Program-made: the position numbers and the translations under genes
Assembly (NCBI GenBank): GCA_964242945.1
Contig: CAXTCF010000075.1
Coordinates: 1-19,565, forward strand
Source: Mesorhizobium_B sp964242945
GTDB taxonomy: Bacteria > Pseudomonadota > Alphaproteobacteria > Rhizobiales > Rhizobiaceae
DNA length: 19,565 nucleotides
Reading direction: 5' to 3'
Shown here: positions 1 to 8,728 of the stretch, in pieces
How the letters are laid out: every line of letters begins with the position of its first letter
Position numbering within the stretch: the first letter of the stretch is position 1
The notes under the pieces: model-generated
Database searches by the model: none
What the model was told of the DNA's origin: nothing
Seen by the model: only the letters and a program-made list of their open reading frames with translations

Positions 1-174
1 CGCGTGACCTCCGGCGGCTTCGGTCCGACCGTCAATATCCCCGTCGCCATGGGCTATGTCAGCCGTTCACTAGCTCAGCCTGGAACAAGGCTGTTCGCCG
101 AAGTTCGGGGCACGCGCGTGCCCGTCGCCGTTCACGCCCTGCCTTTCACGCCGCACCGCTTCCGCAAAGGATGA
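1..174 (+). CDS. gcvT: Glycine cleavage system aminomethyltransferase GcvT, 3' end only
   Basis: This is the C-terminal end of a gene that begins before the window: 57 codons in frame 1, then TGA at 172-174. The visible residues include VTSGGFGPTVN and IPVAMGYV, and then a tail ending HRFRKG. This is the pattern of the C-terminal barrel of GcvT (T-protein), where a glycine-rich turn is followed by a strand and an 'ALPF' segment. T-protein takes the aminomethyl group carried on lipoylated GcvH and, with tetrahydrofolate, releases ammonia and forms 5,10-methylene-THF in the cytoplasm. The stop codon overlaps an ATG (ATGA at 171-174) at the head of gcvH, and gcvP follows, so the order is the standard gcvTHP operon. 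The folate-binding and catalytic parts lie outside the window and cannot be checked. Confidence 0.93.
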   Translation, partial: RVTSGGFGPTVNIPVAMGYVSRSLAQPGTRLFAEVRGTRVPVAVHALPFTPHRFRKG

Positions 175-179
175 ACGCC

Positions 180-548
180 ATGGACCGCACCTACTTCACC
201 GAGGATCACGAGTGGATCCAAGTCAGGGACGGCGTGGCCACGGTCGGCATCACCGACTATGCGCAGGAGCAGCTTGGCGACCTGGTGTTCGTCGAACTGC
301 CGGAAATCGGCCGCACCCTTTCCAAGGGCGACACGGCCGTGGTGGTGGAGTCCGTCAAGGCCGCATCGGACGTCTATGCCCCGGTCGATGGCGAGATCAC
401 CGAAGTGAACGAGGGCTTAGGCTCGGAGCCCGCGCTGGTGAACCAGGAGCCGGCGGGCGGCGGCTGGCTCTGGCGCATGCGCCTTTCCGACGAGAGCCAG
501 CTTGAAGGCCTGATGGACGAAGCGGCCTACCAAGCCAAAGTCGCCTGA
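180..548 (+). CDS. gcvH: Glycine cleavage system H protein (lipoyl carrier)
   Basis: GcvH is the small mobile carrier of the glycine cleavage complex. Its lipoyl arm shuttles the aminomethyl group from GcvP to GcvT and is reoxidised by dihydrolipoyl dehydrogenase. The protein is 122 aa, normal for the family. It opens with the typical TYFTEDHEW segment, has GITDYAQEQLGDLVFVELP in the first half, and carries the lipoylation site ESVKAAS with Lys60 as the modified residue. I prefer the ATG at 180: AAAGG at 166-170 sits 9 nt upstream, and family members begin just before the TYFT segment. The in-frame ATG at 171 would add three residues and has no spaced ribosome binding site, although it forms an ATGA overlap with the gcvT stop. 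The gene is cotranscribed with gcvT and gcvP. Lys60 is likely a direct or indirect substrate of LipA, encoded at 18425-19384. Confidence 0.97.
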   Translation: MDRTYFTEDHEWIQVRDGVATVGITDYAQEQLGDLVFVELPEIGRTLSKGDTAVVVESVKAASDVYAPVDGEITEVNEGLGSEPALVNQEPAGGGWLWRMRLSDESQLEGLMDEAAYQAKVA

Positions 549-563
549 CCCGGAGTTTTCCGC

Positions 564-3341
564 ATGACCTCCTTCGCTTCCCGCCACATCGGTCCGCGCA
601 CCGCCGACACCCGCGCCATGCTGGCCGCCATCGGCGTGCCGTCGGTCGAAACGCTGATCAGCCAGGCCGTGCCGAAATCCATCCGGCTGGACCGCCCGCT
701 CGACCTCCCCGCGCCGGCCGGCGAAGCGGAAGCGCTGGCCGAATTGGCCGCGAAGATGCGCGAGAACAAGGTCCTCAAAAGCTTCATCGGCGCCGGCTAC
801 CACGGCACTTTCACGCCGCCGGTCATCCAGCGGAATCTGTTCGAGAATCCGGCCTGGTACACCGCCTACACGCCCTATCAGGCGGAGATCAGCCAGGGCC
901 GGCTGGAAATGCTGTTCCACTTCCAGACGCTGGTGACGGAACTGACCGGCCTGCCGGTCGCCTCCGCTTCCCTGCTGGACGAGGCGACGGCGGTGGCGGA
1001 AGCCGTCGGCATCGCCTATCGCTGTGGCAAGGAGAAGCGCACCAAGATCGTGTTTGCCGGCGAGCCGCACCCGCAGACACTGGACGTGGTCAAGACGCGA
1101 GCCGAACCGCTGGGGCTCCAGATCGCCGATACGGTCGATAGCAATACTACGGCGCTGATCGTCTCCTGGCCGGATACGCTCGGCGTCTATGGCGCGCACG
1201 GCGGGACCATCGCGGCGGCAAAGGCTGCGGGCGCAATCGTCATCTTCGCGGCCGATCCCCTGGCCCTGACGCTCAGCGAAACGCCGGCAAAGCTCGGTGC
1301 CGACATCGCTGTAGGACCGATGCAGCGCTTCGGCGTGCCGATGGGTTTTGGGGGGCCGCACGCCGCCTATTGCGCCGTGTCGGAGAAGCTGACGCGGCTG
1401 ATGCCCGGCCGGCTTGTCGGCCAGTCCGTGGACGCGCATGGCCGCCCCGGCTACCGCCTGGCCTTGCAGACGCGCGAGCAGCACATCCGCCGCGACAAGG
1501 CGACCTCCAACATCTGCACGGCGCAGGCGCTGCTCGCCAACATGGCCGCGGCCTATGCGATCTGGCATGGGCCGGAGGGTTTGCAGGCGATCGCATCCCA
1601 CGTCGCGGGGCTGGCGGAGCGGCTGGCTTCCGCGTTGCGTTCGGCCGGCGTTGCGGTTTTGGGCGAGAAGCGGTTCGACACGGTGGTTGTCGAGAATGTC
1701 GATGCGCATGCCATCGCCGCGACTGCGGAGGAAGGCGGCCGTCTGCTGCGCGTATTCGATGAAGGAAAGCTCGGAATCAGCTTTGACGAGACTTCGACGG
1801 AAGCCGACCTGAAGGCCGTAGCAGCGCTGTTCGGCGCAAGCGACGACGAGAAAGCTTCGGACTCGACCGTTTCACGCAACGCAAAGAAATTCCTGACGCA
1901 GCCGGTGTTCCACGAGAACCGCTCGGAAACCGAGATGATGCGCTTCCTGCGCCGCCTGTCCGACAAGGATCTGGCGCTCGACCGCGCGATGATCCCGCTG
2001 GGCTCCTGCACCATGAAGCTCAACGCCGCAGCCGAGATGATGCCGGTGTCCTGGCCGGAAGTGGCGAACCTCCATCCCTTCGCGCCCGCTGCTCACGCCG
2101 CAGGCTATCGCGCCATGATCGGCGAGCTTGAAGGATGGCTCGGCGAGATTACCGGCTTCGACGCCGTGTCGCTCCAGCCGAATGCGGGCAGCCAGGGCGA
2201 GTATGCGGGCCTGCTGGCCATCCGCGGCTTCCATCGGTCGCGCGGCGAGGCGCACCGCGACGTCTGCCTGATCCCCTCCTCCGCCCACGGCACCAACCCG
2301 GCCTCCGCCTCGATGGCCGGCATGCGCGTCGTGGTCGTGCGCTGCAAGGAAGGCGGCGACATCGACGAGGACGACCTGCGCGCCAAGGCGGAGGCGCATG
2401 CCGCAAACCTCGCCGCGCTGATGATCACCTATCCCTCGACGCACGGCGTGTTCGAGGAGAACGTGCGCGGCATCTGCACGATCGCGCACGAGTTCGGTGC
2501 GCAGGTCTATCTCGACGGGGCGAACCTCAACGCGCTGGTCGGGCTGGCGCGGCCGGGCGACATCGGCGCCGACGTCTGCCACATGAACCTGCACAAGACT
2601 TTCTGCATCCCGCATGGCGGCGGCGGCCCCGGCATCGGGCCGATCGGCGTCAAGGCGCATCTGGCGCCGTTCCTGCCGGGCCACGGAACGGAAGGCGGCG
2701 CTTGCGCCGTTGCGGCAGCCCCCTTCGGCAGCGCGTCGATCCTGCCGATCACCTGGATGTATATCCGCATGATGGGCGCGAGCGGCCTCAAGCAGGCCAC
2801 CGAGACTGCGATCCTGAGCGCCAACTACATCGCGCAAAAACTCGACCCGCATTTCCCCGTGCTGTTCAAGGGCCGCAACGGCCGCGTGGCGCATGAGTGC
2901 ATTCTCGACACGCGCGGGCTCAAGGATGCAGGCATTGGTGTGGAGGACATCGCCAAGCGCCTGATCGACTACGGCTTCCACGCTCCGACCATGTCCTGGC
3001 CGGTCGCGGGAACGCTGATGGTGGAGCCGACCGAGTCGGAGCCGAAGGCTGAGATCGACCGCTTCTGCGCGGCGATGGCGGCTATCGCCGCAGAGGCTGG
3101 AAGGATAGCGGACGGCGCTTGGCCGAAGGACGACAACCCGCTCGTCAATGCTCCGCACACCGCCGCGGAAACCCACGCGGCGGAGTGGTCTCACCCCTAT
3201 TCGCGCATGGAAGCTGCTTTCCCGGCGGGCGGTGCAGGGGCCGGTGCAAAATATTGGCCGCCGGTGTCACGCATCGACAACGTGGCGGGCGACCGCAACC
3301 TCGTGTGCTCCTGCCCGCCGATCGAGGCGCTCGCCAGTTAA
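564..3341 (+). CDS. gcvP: Glycine dehydrogenase (decarboxylating), P protein, single-chain type
   Basis: P protein is the PLP-dependent subunit that decarboxylates glycine and passes the aminomethyl group to lipoyl-GcvH. At 925 aa it is the long single-chain form with both homologous halves fused (family about 950 aa), not the split gcvPA/gcvPB form. The start begins MTSFASRHIGPR, the usual N-terminus of the family, and GGAG at 552-555 lies 8 nt upstream of the ATG. In the C-terminal half, HMNLHKTFCIPHGGGGPG holds the PLP lysine, Lys678 by my count, followed by the glycine-rich loop. Other family signatures are QPNAGSQGEYAGLLAIR and PSSAHGTNPASASMAGM. Only 15 nt separate it from gcvH, so it closes the gcvTHP operon. 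I see no clear intrinsic terminator after it. The reading frame is intact from end to end. Confidence 0.98.
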   Translation: MTSFASRHIGPRTADTRAMLAAIGVPSVETLISQAVPKSIRLDRPLDLPAPAGEAEALAELAAKMRENKVLKSFIGAGYHGTFTPPVIQRNLFENPAWYTAYTPYQAEISQGRLEMLFHFQTLVTELTGLPVASASLLDEATAVAEAVGIAYRCGKEKRTKIVFAGEPHPQTLDVVKTRAEPLGLQIADTVDSNTTALIVSWPDTLGVYGAHGGTIAAAKAAGAIVIFAADPLALTLSETPAKLGADIAVGPMQRFGVPMGFGGPHAAYCAVSEKLTRLMPGRLVGQSVDAHGRPGYRLALQTREQHIRRDKATSNICTAQALLANMAAAYAIWHGPEGLQAIASHVAGLAERLASALRSAGVAVLGEKRFDTVVVENVDAHAIAATAEEGGRLLRVFDEGKLGISFDETSTEADLKAVAALFGASDDEKASDSTVSRNAKKFLTQPVFHENRSETEMMRFLRRLSDKDLALDRAMIPLGSCTMKLNAAAEMMPVSWPEVANLHPFAPAAHAAGYRAMIGELEGWLGEITGFDAVSLQPNAGSQGEYAGLLAIRGFHRSRGEAHRDVCLIPSSAHGTNPASASMAGMRVVVVRCKEGGDIDEDDLRAKAEAHAANLAALMITYPSTHGVFEENVRGICTIAHEFGAQVYLDGANLNALVGLARPGDIGADVCHMNLHKTFCIPHGGGGPGIGPIGVKAHLAPFLPGHGTEGGACAVAAAPFGSASILPITWMYIRMMGASGLKQATETAILSANYIAQKLDPHFPVLFKGRNGRVAHECILDTRGLKDAGIGVEDIAKRLIDYGFHAPTMSWPVAGTLMVEPTESEPKAEIDRFCAAMAAIAAEAGRIADGAWPKDDNPLVNAPHTAAETHAAEWSHPYSRMEAAFPAGGAGAGAKYWPPVSRIDNVAGDRNLVCSCPPIEALAS

Positions 3342-3439
3342 CATTTGCAAAGGTGCCGTCAAGCCTCCAAGCTGGGGCAGGCTCGGTTGGTTATCGCTTT
3401 ATGAACCGGCGATGCCTATCTTGGGGGTGCGGGAAGTTC

Positions 3440-3454
3440 GAACAAAACAGGAAC
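3440..3454. promoter_or_regulatory. LexA (SOS) box, alphaproteobacterial type, upstream of parE
   Basis: The sequence is GAAC-AAAACAG-GAAC, a perfect GAAC-N7-GAAC direct repeat (GTTC-N7-GTTC on the other strand). This is the LexA operator consensus of Alphaproteobacteria, which differs from the E. coli CTGT-N8-ACAG box. It lies in the 186-nt gap between gcvP and the preferred parE start, 73 nt before that start, where an operator for parE would be expected. parE has, as I recall, been listed among predicted LexA targets in this class. I could not identify the parE promoter hexamers with confidence, so the geometry of repression is not shown by the sequence. Confidence 0.7.
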
Positions 3455-3527
3455 GGATTTTTCTCGCATCGAAGCGAAAGGCGTGCCATTGTCCGGAAGC
3501 AATCCAAACGGCCGATCCGTGGACAGC

Positions 3528-5585
<2,058 letters not shown>

Positions 5586-6064
5586 GCCGACGCTTTCAGC
5601 CGTCGAGCCGGTGGCGAACTACATCCGTTCTGGGGAGGTGAACGGAAATACCCCGAACTCTCCGCCGAATCCTTGCGCCGAAAGTGATTGGGCGTTCAGC
5701 GCGGGCAAATCGATTCACCCCCTTGTCGCCCTCGCGTAGTTTTGTTTCGCGTTCTTCGCGGGGCACTGGTCATGACGGTGACACGTGGAAGGAGCCGGTG
5801 CCGGGCTGGCGGAGGTAACGTGCCGACGCTGGAGGATGACTCCCTAAGTCCGGGCCCTACAGGGGCAGGGTGACAGTTCGCCAAGGCGAGCGACCCGGAA
5901 CAAGCTCCGGGGCAAGCAGCTGAAACGGGCGGCCTGTTGGGAAGCAGGTTTCCTTTGAAAAAGCTTTTCCGAGCGACCCGCGGGCCGCCCGTCCCCACTC
6001 TTCCTCATCAACCCGGCCGAAGGGCGCGGGAACGATAAGACATGTCCGCCCGCTCGCTCGTCTT
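5586..6064. other. 479-nt convergent spacer with clustered inverted repeats; possible structured RNA or intergenic repeat element
   Basis: This gap lies between the convergent 3' ends of parE and hflX. I see no convincing coding region: the open frames are short, full of Arg/Pro/Gly, and lack a good start. What is visible: a hairpin CCGTTC/GAACGG (5625-5630 with 5640-5645); GGAG/CTCC (5831-5834 with 5840-5843); GTTCGC/GCGAGC around a CAAG loop (5876-5891); CCCGGA/TCCGGG (5894-5899 with 5906-5911, 6-nt loop); and a perfect 9-bp long-range pair CGGGCGGCC/GGCCGCCCG (5926-5934 with 5983-5991). The 11-mer CGAGCGACCCG occurs twice, at 5887-5897 and 5970-5980. No hairpin is followed by a convincing T run, so no intrinsic terminator is called for either flanking gene. 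High GC makes chance hairpins common, so an RNA gene is only a possibility. Confidence 0.35.
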
Positions 6065-7441
6065 CTATTTGGCTCCGTGTCCGTCGCTGTCGGCCTGGAC
6101 TGATGCAAGTTCCCGCAAAGCATCCGCCGTCAGCGACAAGTCCAGCGTCACGCTGCCGTCCTCGTTGTCATGCCGCGCCTGCACGTCGCTGTGCCGGTAG
6201 ATCCAGTCGAGGCGCCAAAGGTCCTGCGGCTTGAGCGTGATCCGCGCCGTGCGGATCTCTCCTGCCACTCGGCTCTCGATCGCCGCCAGCAGCGCGTCCA
6301 GCCCCTCGCCCGTGACCGCCGAGATCGTGATCGGTTGGCTCGCATCGCTGCGGGCGGCCGCGAGCATCTGCTCGCGCAAGGCGGGCTCCACGAGATCGAC
6401 CTTGTTCCAGACTTCCAGCAGCCGCTTCTCGTCGGAGGGGTCGATGCCGAGGTCGCGCAGGATGCGCTCGACGTCGCCGGCCTGCGCCGCGGTATCGGGA
6501 TCGGCGATGTCGCGCAGGTGCAGGATCAGGTCGGCTTCCACCACCTCCTCCAGCGTGGCGCGGAAGGCCGCCACCAGATGCGTCGGCAGGTCCGAGATGA
6601 AGCCGACCGTGTCCGACAGGATCACCGAGGAACCATGCGCAAGGCGGATGCGGCGCAGCGTCGGGTCGAGTGTGGCGAACAGCATGTTTTCGGCCAGCAC
6701 CGACGCGCCGGTCAGCCGGTTGAACAGCGTCGATTTGCCCGCATTGGTGTAGCCGACGATCGCCACGACCGGAAACGGCACCTTGCGGCGCTTGGCACGA
6801 TGCAGGTCGCGCGTGCGCCGCACCGTTTCCAGTTCGCGCTTCAGCCGGACGATGCGTTCCTGAAGCAGCCGCCTGTCCGACTCGATCTGCGTTTCGCCGG
6901 GACCGCCGAGGAAGCCCGCGCCGCCGCGCTGCCGCTCCAGGTGCGTCCAGCTTCGAACGAGCCGTCCCTTCTGGTAGTTCAGATGCGCAAGCTCGACCTG
7001 GAGCGTGCCCTCCTTGGTGCGCGCTCGCTCGCCGAAGATTTCCAGGATCAGCCCCGTGCGGTCGAGCACCTTGGCCTTGAACGCTTTCTCCAGGTTGCGC
7101 TGCTGCACCGGCGTCAGCGGATGATCCACGACGACCAGCTCGTCCTTCTGCTCCTCGATGGCGGCGGCGAGTTCGTCCACTTTGCCGGAACCCAGAAGCG
7201 TAGCCGGCCTGGGATTCGACACGTTGACGATCAGCGCTTCGACCACGTCGAGGTCGATGGCGCGCGCAAGGCCCACCGCCTCGTCACGGCGCGCTTCGGG
7301 CGAACGCTGTTGCCGGCCGTGCGGCACGTCTTCCTCCTCGCCGCGAAAGCTAGGAGGCAGGACCGGGACGATTACCAGCGCGCGGGTTCTGGTCAGCGTG
7401 CGATCGATGCTCTTGGAGCCGGAATTCTGGTTCGCGCTCAG
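6065..7441 (-). CDS. hflX: HflX family ribosome-associated GTPase
   Basis: HflX is a GTPase that binds the 50S subunit and in several bacteria splits stalled ribosomes under stress. The N-terminal domain shows NPRPATLLGSGKVDEL and, later, QRGGAGFLGGPGETQIESDRR. The G domain follows with GYTNAGKST (Walker A, Gly230-Lys236 in the 458-aa numbering), DTVGF (G3), NKVDL (G4) and SAVTGEG (G5). The stop is TAG at 6065-6067. The start is uncertain. Family members begin before the first strand, here TRALVIVPVL, but no ATG, GTG or TTG lies between the hfq stop and that strand. I set the start at a CTG (7441-7439) that overlaps the hfq stop as CTGA. A GTG at 7327 has an excellent GGAGGA upstream but would remove the first strand. 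Last gene of the minus-strand cluster. Confidence 0.88.
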   Translation of the reverse strand: MSANQNSGSKSIDRTLTRTRALVIVPVLPPSFRGEEEDVPHGRQQRSPEARRDEAVGLARAIDLDVVEALIVNVSNPRPATLLGSGKVDELAAAIEEQKDELVVVDHPLTPVQQRNLEKAFKAKVLDRTGLILEIFGERARTKEGTLQVELAHLNYQKGRLVRSWTHLERQRGGAGFLGGPGETQIESDRRLLQERIVRLKRELETVRRTRDLHRAKRRKVPFPVVAIVGYTNAGKSTLFNRLTGASVLAENMLFATLDPTLRRIRLAHGSSVILSDTVGFISDLPTHLVAAFRATLEEVVEADLILHLRDIADPDTAAQAGDVERILRDLGIDPSDEKRLLEVWNKVDLVEPALREQMLAAARSDASQPITISAVTGEGLDALLAAIESRVAGEIRTARITLKPQDLWRLDWIYRHSDVQARHDNEDGSVTLDLSLTADALRELASVQADSDGHGAK

Positions 7442-7686
7442 TTGTCGCGTCCGCTGTCTTCGCTCTCGAACGTGTTGACGGGCTGGCTCGGCATGATCGT
7501 CGAGATCGCATGCTTGTAGACAAGCTGCGAGTGGCCGTCGCGGCGCAGCAGAACGCAGAAATTGTCGAAGGAGGTCACGACACCCGTCAGCTTGACGCCG
7601 TTGATCAGGAATATCGTGAGCGGATTCTTCGTCTTGCGGACCGAATTGAGAAACAGGTCCTGCAGGTTCTGGGTGCGTTCCGGCAT
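7438..7686 (-). CDS. hfq: RNA chaperone Hfq
   Basis: Hfq is a hexameric Sm-like protein that pairs small RNAs with mRNAs and affects their stability and translation; in rhizobia it influences nitrogen regulation and stress responses. The protein is 82 aa, normal for Alphaproteobacteria. It opens with the conserved QNLQDLFLNSVRK, continues with the Sm1 part TIFLINGVKLTGVVTSFDNF and the Sm2 signature YKHAIST, and ends in a short acidic tail. The ATG at 7686 fits the family start. The purine-rich AAAGATAAAAAG upstream gives a modest ribosome binding site. It lies 148 nt after the aminotransferase gene, enough for its own promoter; a weak candidate is TTGCAG (7788-7793) with CTACAT (7766-7771) and a 16-nt spacer on the minus strand. 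It touches hflX downstream, the usual hfq-hflX pair. Confidence 0.97.
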   Translation of the reverse strand: MPERTQNLQDLFLNSVRKTKNPLTIFLINGVKLTGVVTSFDNFCVLLRRDGHSQLVYKHAISTIMPSQPVNTFESEDSGRDN

Positions 7687-7834
7687 GCTTTTTATCTTTC
7701 GCCCTGTCCCTGCACGCCACGCAAATTCAAGCGGGCATGCCCATCATTTGTTATGGCGCACGAGGATGTAGCCTGCCGCTACGAACGCTGCAAGCTTACA
7801 ACCGTTCTACCCCTCCCCCTCAACTTCGCGGTTA

Positions 7835-8698
7835 TCAAACCGGCCGTTTTTCCGCAACGTCAAAAAAGGCCTCGCGCAGCGATAGGGCCACCGAGCCGGG
7901 ATGACCGTTGGCGATCGTATGCCCATCGAGCGTGACCACTGGCATCACCAGCGTGGTCGCCGCCGTGATGAAGGCCTCCCTTGCCTCCTTGGCTTCCGCA
8001 ACGGTGAAGCCGCGCTCTTCGACGCCGAGCCCCAGCTTTGCGGCGACGTCAAGGACGGTCGCGCGGGTCACGCCGCGCAGGATGCCGTGGTCCGCGGGCC
8101 GCGTGACGATCTTGCCCTCCTTGGAAACGATCCAGGCATTGGTGGCAGCACCCTCCGTTACCATACCATCGGGATCGACGAACCAAGCCTCCTCGGCACC
8201 CTGCTCCTTGGCGCTCTGGCGGGCGAGCACGTTCGGCAACAGGCCGACGGTCTTGATGTCCACGCGCTCCCAGCGGTTTTCCGGAACCGTGACGACGGCA
8301 ATGCCCTTTTCAGCCCGCCTCTCGCCTGCCGCCGGGTCGGCAGCCTTGGCGGACACGACCAGCGACGAAGGCGTGCCGGCCTTGGGGAACACATGGTCGC
8401 GCGGCGCCACCCCACGCGTCACCTGCACATAGACCTTGCCGTTCCGCACGCGGTTGCGGCGCACGATCTCGGCCATCACCTGCTCCAGCACGGCCCGTCT
8501 GACCGGCCAAGCCAGCTTAAGTTCGCGCAGGGAGCGTTCAAGCCGGTCGAGATGGCGCGTCATGTCCACGATGAAGCCGCGCGCCACCTCACAGACTTCA
8601 TACACGCCGTCGGCAAACTGATAGCCGCGATCCTCGATATGCACGCTGGCGGATTGGTGCGGAAGGTAGCGCCCGTTGACATAGGAGATGCGCGGCAT
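7835..8698 (-). CDS. dat: Class IV PLP-dependent aminotransferase, D-amino-acid transaminase type
   Basis: A 287-aa fold-type IV aminotransferase. D-amino-acid transaminases move the amino group between D-alanine and 2-oxo acids, giving D-glutamate for peptidoglycan or allowing D-amino-acid breakdown. Visible signatures are YVNGRYLP at the N-terminus, EDRGYQFADGVYEV, and RWERVDIKTVGLLPNVLARQ with the likely Schiff-base lysine Lys149. VTEGAATNAWIV follows, with Glu182 in the position of the cofactor-contacting glutamate. These resemble Bacillus DAT more closely than branched-chain aminotransferases, but the substrate cannot be fixed from motifs alone and aminodeoxychorismate lyase-like or other class IV activities remain possible. 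AAAGGG sits 5 nt before the ATG. The gene starts 30 nt after the ntrX stop on the same strand, so read-through from ntrYX is likely. Confidence 0.88.
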   Translation of the reverse strand: MPRISYVNGRYLPHQSASVHIEDRGYQFADGVYEVCEVARGFIVDMTRHLDRLERSLRELKLAWPVRRAVLEQVMAEIVRRNRVRNGKVYVQVTRGVAPRDHVFPKAGTPSSLVVSAKAADPAAGERRAEKGIAVVTVPENRWERVDIKTVGLLPNVLARQSAKEQGAEEAWFVDPDGMVTEGAATNAWIVSKEGKIVTRPADHGILRGVTRATVLDVAAKLGLGVEERGFTVAEAKEAREAFITAATTLVMPVVTLDGHTIANGHPGSVALSLREAFFDVAEKRPV

Positions 8699-8728
8699 GC
8701 CGGCCCTTTCAGATGCAGAGGAGGGAGA

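Noticed and set aside
417..1709. 430-codon open frame antisense to gcvH/gcvP, with others of similar size antisense to gcvP, parE, ntrX, ntrY, ntrC and ispDF
   Set aside because: These translate to Arg/Gly/Ala/His-rich sequence without recognisable domains and lie opposite well-supported genes. Such long shadows are expected in GC-rich DNA with strong third-position bias.
3342..3527. Sigma-70 hexamers for parE (for example TATCTT at 3417-3422)
   Set aside because: No -35-like hexamer lies at a suitable distance; the match is too weak to report as a promoter.
5588..5645. Intrinsic terminator for parE
   Set aside because: Short hairpins are present (CGACG/CGTCG and CCGTTC/GAACGG), but neither is followed by a run of T.
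5688..5873. 61-codon plus-strand frame in the parE-hflX spacer, with 88- and 100-codon minus-strand frames over it
   Set aside because: No good ribosome binding site, Arg/Pro/Gly-rich composition and no family resemblance. The frames overlap each other on both strands, as expected for non-coding GC-rich DNA.
5845..5876. Resemblance to the RNase P RNA core (AAGTCCGGGC...GCAGGGTG)
   Set aside because: The other universally conserved parts of a class A RNase P RNA, such as the AGAGCGCACC-type region and the 3' ACAGAACCCGGCTTA strand, are not found downstream, and the spacer does not fold as required.
7442..7720. Extension of hflX upstream to a GTG at 7720
   Set aside because: The extension would run through the whole of hfq in another frame, and its translation has no HflX-like sequence before about 7400.
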